A DNA stretch of 64,000 bases from Actinoallomurus spadix (GTDB taxonomy: Bacteria > Actinomycetota > Actinomycetes > Streptosporangiales > Streptosporangiaceae), in NCBI RefSeq assembly GCF_024055725.1, contig NZ_JAMXMX010000008.1, positions 297,111 to 361,110 on the forward strand. The letters are read 5' to 3'. The notes under the pieces were generated by a model. That model was not told the DNA's origin. It did not search any database and saw nothing but the letters and a program-made list of their open reading frames with translations. Positions 35,021 to 41,970 of this stretch are shown in pieces. A program made the position numbers and the translations under genes. Every line of letters begins with the position of its first letter. Within the stretch, counting starts at the first letter, position 1.

Positions 35021-35262
35021 GTACACGGCGGAAGAGCTACCAAGAGGTCGCGGAGGTCATCCGTGATCGGATTGCACGCGGCGAATGGCAGCCTCGGAGC
35101 CAGCTCCCTTCTCAAGCGAAGATGGCCAAGGAGTTCGGCGTATCGGGCAGCACGGTTTCCGACGCCATCGCCGATCTCCGGCAGCGCGGGTACGTCTGGA
35201 CGCTGCCGCACAAGGGCAGCTACGCGCGGCCGGCCGAGGACTGGCGCGAGGAATCCTCGTGA
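35017..35262 (+). CDS. Minimal GntR-type winged-helix protein
   Basis: 81 aa, only a GntR wHTH: Y-Q-E-V-A-E-V-I-R-D-R-I-A-R-G-E-W, L-P-S-Q-A-K-M-A-K-E-F-G-V-S, and L-P-H-K-G-S-Y wing. It has no effector domain. It is translationally coupled to the ATP-binding gene before it and the 61-aa gene after it. Possibly a transfer or copy-control repressor of the KorSA kind, by analogy with other AICEs. Confidence 0.8.
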   Translation: MSTRRKSYQEVAEVIRDRIARGEWQPRSQLPSQAKMAKEFGVSGSTVSDAIADLRQRGYVWTLPHKGSYARPAEDWREESS

Positions 35263-35444
35263 ATTCACGCGAGGAGCGGCTACAGCGCTCTCTGGCGGAG
35301 TTCTACGCCATGCTCGACAACATGCGGTTCACAGGCGCCTCTCAAGTCGTTGAGGTTCAACACCTCAAGGCCCTGGTCGGCAAGTATCCAGAGCAGGCAC
35401 GGCGCTTCCTCGCCGATCAGGACGAACGGGAACGCCCAGAGTGA
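35259..35444 (+). CDS. Small conserved-type protein, 61 aa
   Basis: GTG at 35259 overlaps the stop of the GntR gene. The product (VNSREERLQRSLAEFYAML...) is a short helical, charged protein without Cys or signal. I do not know a family; tight coupling to the regulator is the main support that it is real. Confidence 0.55.
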   Translation: MNSREERLQRSLAEFYAMLDNMRFTGASQVVEVQHLKALVGKYPEQARRFLADQDERERPE

Positions 35445-35495
35445 TACGACTGCCATGGCCGCGCAGTGCGGGAGACGCGTAGTGAGAGGACCCCG

Positions 35496-35945
35496 GTGAG
35501 CCCACGAGAGACCGCATGGGGCGCGTACGCACAGATTGCCGAGGTCCTGCGGCAGCGCATCAGCGGCGGAGAACTCGTGCCCGGTTCTCCGATTCCTTCC
35601 GAAGCGGCCTTGTGTGATGAGTTCGCCGTAGTTCGTAACACGGTCCGTCGGGCTCTCGCCGCTCTGGAGGATGAGGGGCTGATCGAGACGCTTCCGGGCA
35701 AGGGGCGCGTCGTGCGTGGCGAGGCACCGACGCAGTATGAGTACCGCCGCATCGCTGCGGAACTGCGGAAGCGGATCGAGGGCGGTGACCTGGCAGTCGG
35801 CGACGCCTTGCCGAGTGAGGCTGCGATCGTCGAGAAGTACGCGGTCGCACGCGGCACCGCGCGCCAGGCGCTCGCCGCTCTAGAGCAAGATGGCCTGATC
35901 GAGGCGCGTCACGGCAAGGGCCGCTTCGTTCGTAGACGTCCGTAG
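35496..35945 (+). CDS. Regulator with two GntR winged-helix domains in one chain
   Basis: GTG at 35496 gives 149 aa. Residues about 8-72 and 83-147 are both GntR wHTH modules: I-A-E-V-L-R-Q-R-I-S-G-G-E-L-V-P-G with L-P-G-K-G-R, and I-A-A-E-L-R-K-R-I-E-G-G-D-L with R-H-G-K-G-R. There is no effector domain. A tandem wHTH in one chain could bind as a monomer to a direct repeat. It is preceded by the coupled wHTH/ATPase genes and followed by the HD gene. Confidence 0.85.
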   Translation: MSPRETAWGAYAQIAEVLRQRISGGELVPGSPIPSEAALCDEFAVVRNTVRRALAALEDEGLIETLPGKGRVVRGEAPTQYEYRRIAAELRKRIEGGDLAVGDALPSEAAIVEKYAVARGTARQALAALEQDGLIEARHGKGRFVRRRP

Positions 35946-35972
35946 ACGCCTCGCCCGCGTCCGTGGACGTCC
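35933..35972. promoter_or_regulatory. GACGTC-type repeats before the HD gene
   Basis: TAGACGTCCG and TAGACGCCTC (10-bp period), then GTGGACGTCC at 35963, at the 3' end of the tandem GntR gene and 27-66 bp above the HD-gene ATG. Same family as the sites at 34455 and 37789. Codons of the GntR tail partly impose this sequence, so it is weaker evidence. Confidence 0.4.
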
Positions 35973-35998
35973 CTGAGTCACCGCGTAGCGTCGGAGAC

Positions 35999-36556
35999 AT
36001 GAGAAAAGCCGCCTGGGCCGAAGAGATCGCCCGCAAGCTCCTTGAAGTGCCGCTTCCCCGTCGTTGGGCGCACAGCCAAGGCGTCGCCCGGCAGGCACGG
36101 AGCCTCGCGCCAATCCTCGGCGATGACGCCGATCTCCTTGAAGCCGCCGCTTGGCTGCACGATGTCGGCTACTCCCCTGACCTTGTGGACACCGGCCTGC
36201 ACTCTCTCGACGGCGCCCGTCACCTTCGGGACGTCGAGCACGCCGACGACGCGTTGTGCAGCCTCGTCGCCTACCACTCTTGCGCCATCAACGAAGCCAG
36301 CGAACGTGGCCTGATCGCCGAGTTGACCGGCGAATTCAAGCCTGCTGATCCGTTCTTCTCCGACGCCCTGACCTACTGCGACATGACCACGACGCCGGAC
36401 GGGGAATCCATCGAGGTAGAGGACCGTCTTGCCGAGATCCAGTCACGATATGGCGCCGGCCATCTCGTGGCGCGCTCGATAAGGCGCTCGTCACCGCACA
36501 TCGTCGGATCCGTTCGGGCGATCGAAAGAGCTCAGGCCGAGGCGCCGATCAGCTGA
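35999..36556 (+). CDS. HD-domain phosphohydrolase-like protein
   Basis: 185 aa from ATG 35999. R-W-A-H-S-Q-G-V-A-R-Q-A, then A-A-W-L-H-D-V-G-Y-S-P (HD pair) and V-A-Y-H-S-C-A form the metal ligands of the HD fold. It probably hydrolyses a nucleotide or phosphoester. HD proteins of this small type are frequent in AICEs. It ends 8 bp inside the convergent NUDIX gene. Confidence 0.88.
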   Translation: MRKAAWAEEIARKLLEVPLPRRWAHSQGVARQARSLAPILGDDADLLEAAAWLHDVGYSPDLVDTGLHSLDGARHLRDVEHADDALCSLVAYHSCAINEASERGLIAELTGEFKPADPFFSDALTYCDMTTTPDGESIEVEDRLAEIQSRYGAGHLVARSIRRSSPHIVGSVRAIERAQAEAPIS

Positions 36557-37031
36557 CCTCCGGAGCGGTCTGCCCGGAGAGGTAACGCTCGACGCGCAGC
36601 CGCATCGAGCGGTCCATCGTGTAGCCGCGGACGTCATCTGGCGCGACCCAACGCACTTCGCTCGATTCGCTGCTCGGCGTCGGTGTGCCACCGACCGGCC
36701 GAGCCGTCAGGACGATCGAGAACTCCTGCCGGACCTCGTCGTTGCTCGTGTAGCGCATGACGTGCTTCGGGTCGGTGTAGATGCCGACGAGGCCAGTTAT
36801 CTCGCAGTCGATCCCGGTCTCTTCCTTCGTCTCCCGGACGGCTGCCTGCGCGAGCGATTCGCCGAGATCGATGGCACCCCCAGGGACCGCCCAGTTGTCG
36901 TTGTCGGTGCGGCGGATGAGCAGGATCTCGCCCTGGTCGTTGGCGACGACCACGTTGACCGACGGGACGATGCTGTTTGCGGTCGGCGCGTCGGGGTCGT
37001 CGTAGTAGTCGATCCGTCGCCCCAACGTCAC
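36549..37031 (-). CDS. NUDIX hydrolase
   Basis: 160 aa. The Nudix box is G-G-A-I-D-L-G-E-S-L-A-Q-A-A-V-R-E-T-K-E-E-T-G-I, following G-x5-E-x7-R-E-x2-E-E-x-G. It has an N-terminal V-N-V-V-V-A-N-D-Q-G-E-I-L-L-I-R-R. A NUDIX gene is a recurrent AICE accessory next to the regulators. It is coupled (4-bp overlap) to the upstream XRE copy 2. Confidence 0.93.
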   Translation of the reverse strand: MTLGRRIDYYDDPDAPTANSIVPSVNVVVANDQGEILLIRRTDNDNWAVPGGAIDLGESLAQAAVRETKEETGIDCEITGLVGIYTDPKHVMRYTSNDEVRQEFSIVLTARPVGGTPTPSSESSEVRWVAPDDVRGYTMDRSMRLRVERYLSGQTAPEVS

Positions 37032-37771
37032 GCCTCCGGTATCGGTGTCGCGCCGTCCCAGACGCGCTCGAAGCTTTCGAGGTAGGTGTTCACGATGTCG
37101 CCGCCAGCAACCTTACGAAGGTAGAGAACCGGCGCGCGCGGCGCGGTCACGCCGTAGACGTGCGTGTTGACCAGCAACTCGTCGTCGGCCCGGTAGATCG
37201 AGTTGTACAAGATCGTCTTGTGGAAGCGAAATTCGATTCCCTCGACGGCGCGCAGCGGCCGGTACATGACGAGGGCGTTGCGGATCTTGGCCGCCATGGC
37301 GTCGTCCACGCCCTCGTCGGCGCCACGTTGTGCCACTTCAGGGCTGTCCGGGTCGCCGAGCAGGATGCGCACTCGTACGCCTGCCCGTGCCTTGTCCATA
37401 AGGATCTTCTGTACGCCGCCGTCTTCGGAGAGGAAGAGGCCGGCGTAGACAAGGATCCCGATCTCGCGCTCGGCCCGTGAGAATAGACGTCCCCATCCGT
37501 CCCGCGGCACGGCCGTACGCTGCGGATAGACGGTGATGAGCTCGCTCTGAGATGCCGCGGTGACCTGCTCATTCGAGAGCGCTTCGGGCCACAGGTAGGT
37601 CTCGTCCACGCCGAGGCGCGTTGCCACTGCATAGCGGTGTCGACGGTACGGCGTGCGTCCCTTGCTGATCCAGCGCTCAACGGTCTTCTCGTCGACGTCG
37701 ATCGCCTCGGCGAGGGCGGCAACGGTGATTCCCTGCTCTAGCAGGACCGCTCGTAGCCGTTCGTTCGCCAT
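37028..37771 (-). CDS. XRE regulator with DUF5919/PLD-like C-terminus, copy 2
   Basis: 247 aa. Same plan as the gene at 33681: HTH (VAALAEAIDVDEKTVERWISKGRTPY, in parts), then I-L-V-Y-A-G-L-F-L-S-E-D and V-R-V-R-I-L-L-G-D-P-D-S-P-E. About half of the C-terminal residues are shared by eye. It forms an operon with NUDIX and faces the transfer operon from 37.8 kb. Two copies within one element suggest different targets or a duplication. Confidence 0.82.
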   Translation of the reverse strand: MANERLRAVLLEQGITVAALAEAIDVDEKTVERWISKGRTPYRRHRYAVATRLGVDETYLWPEALSNEQVTAASQSELITVYPQRTAVPRDGWGRLFSRAEREIGILVYAGLFLSEDGGVQKILMDKARAGVRVRILLGDPDSPEVAQRGADEGVDDAMAAKIRNALVMYRPLRAVEGIEFRFHKTILYNSIYRADDELLVNTHVYGVTAPRAPVLYLRKVAGGDIVNTYLESFERVWDGATPIPEA

Positions 37772-37788
37772 CTACCCGACCGGATCGC

Positions 37789-37838
37789 AGGACGTCTTGG
37801 GACGCCAACACCCTAGTCAGGACGTCATGAACACGTCC
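37789..37838. promoter_or_regulatory. GACGTC-type repeats between XRE copy 2 and the transfer operon
   Basis: AGGACGTCTT and GGGACGCCAA (37789-37808, 10-bp period), then CAGGACGTCATG near 37818 and ACACGTCC to 37838. They sit in the 262-bp divergent gap and could serve both directions. Confidence 0.5.
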
Positions 37839-38033
37839 AGTCATGTAGGTGCTCGTCACGGCTGATCGGCGCATCCTCGATGGCGTAAGGAAATCCCGAT
37901 AAGCCAGAGCCCCGTTCCGGCGAACAACCCAGACCTTGACAGGTGCTAAGACGCCGCACTGTAATCGTGCACATGACTAGTCCTGTTCACTTCTTAGGGA
38001 TCGTCGGTACGCGGGCTCGGAGAGGAGCCCTCG

Positions 38034-38225
38034 ATGCAACTTCGCCCCCTCCCCCTGGACGACTGGCAACGCCAGTGCCCGTGTGGGGCGCGCTCGGAGT
38101 ACCGGTTCGGCCTGTGCCGCAAATGCCGCGCCCGCGCCGCCTGGTTCCGCCGTACCGCCCGTGCTCGGCGCGGTACCCGCGTCCGCCGCATCTTCCGCCG
38201 CGACGCCGAGGCGGTGAGCCGGTGA
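38034..38225 (+). CDS. Small basic zinc-ribbon protein of the transfer operon
   Basis: 63 aa: C-P-C-G ... C-R-K-C zinc pair, then an Arg-rich tail. Typical first gene of AICE transfer operons. It overlaps the next gene by one base (TGATG). Confidence 0.7.
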   Translation: MQLRPLPLDDWQRQCPCGARSEYRFGLCRKCRARAAWFRRTARARRGTRVRRIFRRDAEAVSR

Positions 38226-38491
38226 TGGCCATCGTGATCGCCGGACTCGCCCTCGTCCTCGCTGCCATGGCGCTCGTACTCATCGGCCTCGTCATCGTCG
38301 GTACTCATCGCGAGGCGCCCTGGGCCGGACTGGACTCCGCCGCCCCTACGCCGCTCGCCGCCTTCGCTCGCTCGGTCCTCGGCGTACACGTCCGCAAGCC
38401 CGACACCGACCACACCCGCGGCAACGACCTTCAGGCGGTCGGCTCCGACCGTCGCGCGCCCGTTCCCCTGGTCCGATCGGAAGGGAGGTGA
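38225..38491 (+). CDS. Small membrane protein of the transfer operon
   Basis: 88 aa with one N-terminal membrane helix (IVIAGLALVLAAMALVLIGL), then a soluble tail with F-A-R-S-V-L-G-V-H-V. A copy of that tail survives at 16918-16990. Function unknown; Spd-type spread proteins have similar size. Confidence 0.7.
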   Translation: MAIVIAGLALVLAAMALVLIGLVIVGTHREAPWAGLDSAAPTPLAAFARSVLGVHVRKPDTDHTRGNDLQAVGSDRRAPVPLVRSEGR

Positions 38492-38498
38492 TCTCCGC

Positions 38499-38693
38499 TT
38501 GGCACTGTCCGTCTCGCTCGTCATCGTGCTCGGCGCGCTGGTCTACGGCCTGTACCGCTACGCCGGCCTCCGCGCCTGGCACGCCGTCGTCTGCATGCTC
38601 TTCGGCTTCTACCTCGCCTCGACCTCTCTCGCGCCGCAGATCCGCCAAGGCGTGCGGTCCTTCGCTCATTTCCTGTCCGGCATCAAGATCTGA
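38499..38693 (+). CDS. Small membrane protein of the transfer operon
   Basis: 64 aa starting at TTG 38499 behind GGAGGTGA. Two hydrophobic helices (LSVSLVIVLGALVYGLY and a weaker second one), ending F-L-S-G-I-K-I. Homologue-like proteins are common just before DUF2637 genes in actinobacterial elements. Confidence 0.7.
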   Translation: MALSVSLVIVLGALVYGLYRYAGLRAWHAVVCMLFGFYLASTSLAPQIRQGVRSFAHFLSGIKI

Positions 38694-38703
38694 GAGGACC
38701 CCC

Positions 38704-39375
38704 GTGACCACGCCCCCAACGAACGCCGACCGCGACTGGTGGGTCATGGCAGGGATGACCGTCGCCGCCGCCTCCGCAGCCATCGCCAGCTTCTCCGGGC
38801 TGCAAGGGCTGGCACACATCGCCGGCTGGCCGTCACGGATGTCGTGGCTGCTGCCCATCACTCTGGACGCCTACGCGATGACCTCGGCGCGCGTCTGGCT
38901 GGCCGCCTCGACGCGGTCGGCCGCCGCTCGGCGCTTCGCCCGCTTCAACGCCCTGGGCGCCATCGCGGCCAGCATCGCGGGCAACGCGACGTACCACGCA
39001 GCCCGTACCGGACTTCTGTCGGTGTCCTGGCCCATCGTCGTCCTCGTCGGCGCCGTCCCTGCCGCCGTCCTCGGGCTCACCGCCCACCTTCACGCCCTAC
39101 AAGGACGGACCGAAGCCACCGCCGAGGACCGTACTGGCGACCGCGACCGGCACTCCCGCCGTACTCGCCGCAAGCGCCACCGCCGGTACCGGACCGAGGA
39201 CGAACTGATCCACGCCGCCCGCGCGGCCGACGTGCGGCACCGGGAAGCCAACGACGGCCGCCCCATCACCCGTGACGCGCTCCGAACGACGCTGCGCGTC
39301 AGCAACGCCCGCGCCACCGAACTCCGACGCCAACTGATCGAGGAAGGCACCGCCGATGAGCAAGCCGACCTATGA
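38704..39375 (+). CDS. DUF2637 membrane protein (transfer/spread)
   Basis: GTG at 38704 gives 223 aa. Four membrane helices occupy the first 125 residues (W-W-V-M-A-G-M-T-V-A, P-I-T-L-D-A-Y-A-M, and others). A basic linker and a C-terminal HTH-like part (ALRTTLRVSNARATELRRQL) follow. DUF2637 proteins belong to transfer operons of Streptomyces plasmids and AICEs. It overlaps the next gene by 20 bp. Confidence 0.85.
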   Translation: MTTPPTNADRDWWVMAGMTVAAASAAIASFSGLQGLAHIAGWPSRMSWLLPITLDAYAMTSARVWLAASTRSAAARRFARFNALGAIAASIAGNATYHAARTGLLSVSWPIVVLVGAVPAAVLGLTAHLHALQGRTEATAEDRTGDRDRHSRRTRRKRHRRYRTEDELIHAARAADVRHREANDGRPITRDALRTTLRVSNARATELRRQLIEEGTADEQADL

Positions 39376-39565
39376 CCCGTACGCCCTCGTCGACCTCCTC
39401 ATGAAGGAACTGGCCCGCCAGGGCGTCAAGACCCGCTACACGCTCGTCCAGCTCGGCGACGCCGTGCCAGCCGCCGAGGCGCTGCTGTCCGCGCTCGGCG
39501 TGACGCCCGCCGCGCCGCTCCCCAAGGACGTCCCCGACCGGAAGGAGGTTCCGGACTGCCCATGA
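39356..39565 (+). CDS. Small transfer-operon protein, 69 aa
   Basis: M-S-K-P-T-Y-D-P-Y-A-L-V-D-L-L-M-K-E-L-A then a Pro/Asp-rich end. Cytosolic, no known family. Overlaps on both sides (20 bp and 4 bp) support translation. Confidence 0.6.
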   Translation: MSKPTYDPYALVDLLMKELARQGVKTRYTLVQLGDAVPAAEALLSALGVTPAAPLPKDVPDRKEVPDCP

Positions 39566-39915
39566 CACGACCCCAACGGGCTCCACGCCCGACCCTCGAC
39601 CTCAACGCCGTCCGTACTCACCTGCACGAAGCACGATCCGCGCGCGTACCCGTCGCGCTGTGGGTGGCCGTCGCCGACCTCCCGATGCTCATCGCCGAGG
39701 TTGAACGTCTCAGGTCCCTGCTCGCACTCGCCCGCGCCCAGTACGCCGGCCTGCTCGCCGCCGCCCGCGCCACCGTCGCCGCCGAACGGGACGGCGAGGA
39801 CGATCCGCTGCTCTATCTCCGGGACGAACTCGACGAGCACGGCCAGCTTCCGGACGAGGACCTGCACGCCGCCGAACTCCTCGCCCTCGTCGGCCTTCGG
39901 GAGGGTGGCCGATGA
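39562..39915 (+). CDS. Small transfer-operon protein, 117 aa
   Basis: Helical protein (V-P-V-A-L-W-V-A-V-A-D-L-P-M-L-I-A-E-V-E-R-L-R-S-L-L) with acidic tail. Its middle region could form a short coiled coil. It overlaps both neighbours by 4 bp. No family recognised. Confidence 0.65.
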   Translation: MTRPQRAPRPTLDLNAVRTHLHEARSARVPVALWVAVADLPMLIAEVERLRSLLALARAQYAGLLAAARATVAAERDGEDDPLLYLRDELDEHGQLPDEDLHAAELLALVGLREGGR

Positions 39916-41672
39916 GGCAGCGCTACCCGACTCGCCGGCGCCGGTGGGGCCGCTCCGAGCCCATGCCGCTGTACGTCGTCACGGACGACCGCCAGGCGGG
40001 CGAGGCCATCGCCGTACTGGCCCGATGGCTGTTCCGCTACCGCTCCGAACTCGCGCCGCTCACCACGGCGCTGCTCCTGGCTGGAGCCGCAGCGTTCCTC
40101 CACCACGGCCACCGCGGACTCTGGCCAGACGTCCTCGCGCTCACCGTCGTTGCCGTAGCCGTCATCCTGGCGAGCGGTAAGCGCTGGCTCGATCGGGGCA
40201 TCGAACGTGCCTACGCCGCCGTCGTCGCAATCGCTGCCGGGGGATGGTTCGCCACGGCGACCGCGCACGGGCCGACCTCGCCACCGCTCCCCGGTCTGCT
40301 CGTCGCCGTCACTCTCATCTGCGGCGCGCCTTGGTGGTCGCACCGCCGACGCCGTTCCCGCGTCCGCATCGAACGCACAGTGAACGCCTGGCCCGATCTC
40401 GCCGAGACGATCGGCCTCGCCGGATCACGCGTCCTGTCCGCCGTCGTCGACCTGTGGGGCTGGCGCGCCAGACTGGCCCTCAAGCGCGGGCAGACCGTCA
40501 CCGACGTCATCAACAGACTTCCGGCGATCGAGTCTGGCCTCGGCACGCGCCCCGGATCGGTCCGTGTCGAGCCTGACCCCGCCCGTGCGGATCACTGCGT
40601 CCTGCATGTCCTCGAGAAGGACCCGCACGCCCGTCCGATCCCCTGGCCCGCACCGACCGGCACGAGCGTCGCCGACCCCGTCGAGCTCGGCGTCTTCGAG
40701 GACGCCACACCCGTACGCGTCAGGCTCCTACATCGGCATGCCCTCGTCGCCGGCATCGCCGGATCCGGCAAGAGCGGCATTCTCAACGTCATCCTCGCCG
40801 CCCTCACCGCCTACCCGGACGTGGTGATCTGGGGCATCGATCTCAAAGGCGGCATGGAACTCCAGCCCTGGGCGTCCTGCCTCGACCGGATCGCCACCGA
40901 CCCGCGGCAGGCCGCCGAACTCCTCGCCGATGCCGTCACCATCCTCGACGCTCGCGCGGCCACCCTCACCCGCCAGGGCGCTCGCCTGTGGATACCGACT
41001 CCGGAAGAGCCCACGCTGATCATCGTGGCCGACGAATACGCCGAACTCGCCGACGAGTCGCCCGACGCGATGGCCCATGCGGACTCGATCGCCCGCCGAG
41101 GCCGTGCCGTCGCCGTCACACTCCTCGCCGCCACGCAGCGCCCGACACAGGCAGCCATGGGCAAGGGCGCCGTCCGCTCCCAGATGGACATCCGCATCTG
41201 CCTCCGCGTCCGCGAGCGCCGCGACACCGATCTCATCCTCGGCCAAGGCGCCCACACCGCCGGCTGGCACGCTCACACCCTCGACGCGCCCGGCAAGTTC
41301 CTCATCTCCGCACCCGGCTTCGACGTCCCTCGCCGAGCCCGTGCCTACCTGCTCACTGACGAGCGGGTACGCGCCACCGCCCGCGCTCACCGCAACCGCC
41401 GGCCTCGTCTCGACGCCCTATCCGCGGATGCCATCGCCCACACGACCGCCGATGTAGAGGTGATCGATGCCGAGATCATCGCCGACGACCCCGAACAAGC
41501 CCTCTGGACGGCCCTGCTCGAAGCACCCGACGTAGGGCTGTCCGTCTCCCAGCTCATGAAGATCACAGGCATGGGCCGTACCTGGGTCTACAGCCGACTC
41601 CAAGAGCACGCCCACGCCGGACGCGTCCAGCAGGTCTCCCGAGGCCGCTGGCGCGCCGCCCAACGTCCGTGA
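39912..41672 (+). CDS. TraB/FtsK-SpoIIIE-type DNA translocase
   Basis: 586 aa. N-terminal membrane helices lie between residues about 35 and 125. Walker A is G-I-A-G-S-G-K-S-G near residue 280, followed by V-I-W-G-I-D-L-K-G-G. Walker B is L-I-I-V-A-D-E-Y, and sensor-like A-A-T-Q-R-P-T follows. The last 60 residues form a winged helix (VGLSVSQLMKITGMGRTWVYSRLQEHA, in parts), comparable to the DNA-reading end of TraB. In actinobacteria one such hexameric pump moves double-stranded DNA at mycelial contacts. It is the only large transfer gene here. Confidence 0.92.
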   Translation: MRQRYPTRRRRWGRSEPMPLYVVTDDRQAGEAIAVLARWLFRYRSELAPLTTALLLAGAAAFLHHGHRGLWPDVLALTVVAVAVILASGKRWLDRGIERAYAAVVAIAAGGWFATATAHGPTSPPLPGLLVAVTLICGAPWWSHRRRRSRVRIERTVNAWPDLAETIGLAGSRVLSAVVDLWGWRARLALKRGQTVTDVINRLPAIESGLGTRPGSVRVEPDPARADHCVLHVLEKDPHARPIPWPAPTGTSVADPVELGVFEDATPVRVRLLHRHALVAGIAGSGKSGILNVILAALTAYPDVVIWGIDLKGGMELQPWASCLDRIATDPRQAAELLADAVTILDARAATLTRQGARLWIPTPEEPTLIIVADEYAELADESPDAMAHADSIARRGRAVAVTLLAATQRPTQAAMGKGAVRSQMDIRICLRVRERRDTDLILGQGAHTAGWHAHTLDAPGKFLISAPGFDVPRRARAYLLTDERVRATARAHRNRRPRLDALSADAIAHTTADVEVIDAEIIADDPEQALWTALLEAPDVGLSVSQLMKITGMGRTWVYSRLQEHAHAGRVQQVSRGRWRAAQRP

Positions 41673-41763
41673 CCGCTCGTTCGTCCGTGTTCTCGCGCGC
41701 GCCTGCGCGCGTAGGACCCCAGAACGTCCGGACGTCCGCGCGGACGAACGACCCCGGAAGGAG

Positions 41764-41970
41764 GTGAACACCACGACGACCGCACCCGACACACCGCTCC
41801 TCTACACGCTTCCCGAAGCCGCCGCGCTCCTCCGAATCAGCAGGACGAAGCTCTATGAACTCCTCACCGCGAACGAGATCGAATCCGTCTACATCGGCCG
41901 AAGCCGCAAGATCCCCGCCACCGCCCTCGACGCCTACGTCAACCGTCTCCGCACCGCAGGAAAGGAGTGA
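41764..41970 (+). CDS. xis: Excisionase, MerR/helix-turn-helix 17 type
   Basis: 68 aa. L-L-Y-T-L-P-E-A-A-A-L-L-R-I-S-R-T-K-L-Y-E-L-L-T-A-N-E-I-E-S-V-Y-I-G-R-S-R-K-I-P is a full HTH_17/excisionase motif. GGAAGGAGG lies just before the GTG. It overlaps the integrase start by 4 bp, the standard xis-int arrangement. It likely binds the arm repeats at the element ends. Confidence 0.9.
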   Translation: MNTTTTAPDTPLLYTLPEAAALLRISRTKLYELLTANEIESVYIGRSRKIPATALDAYVNRLRTAGKE

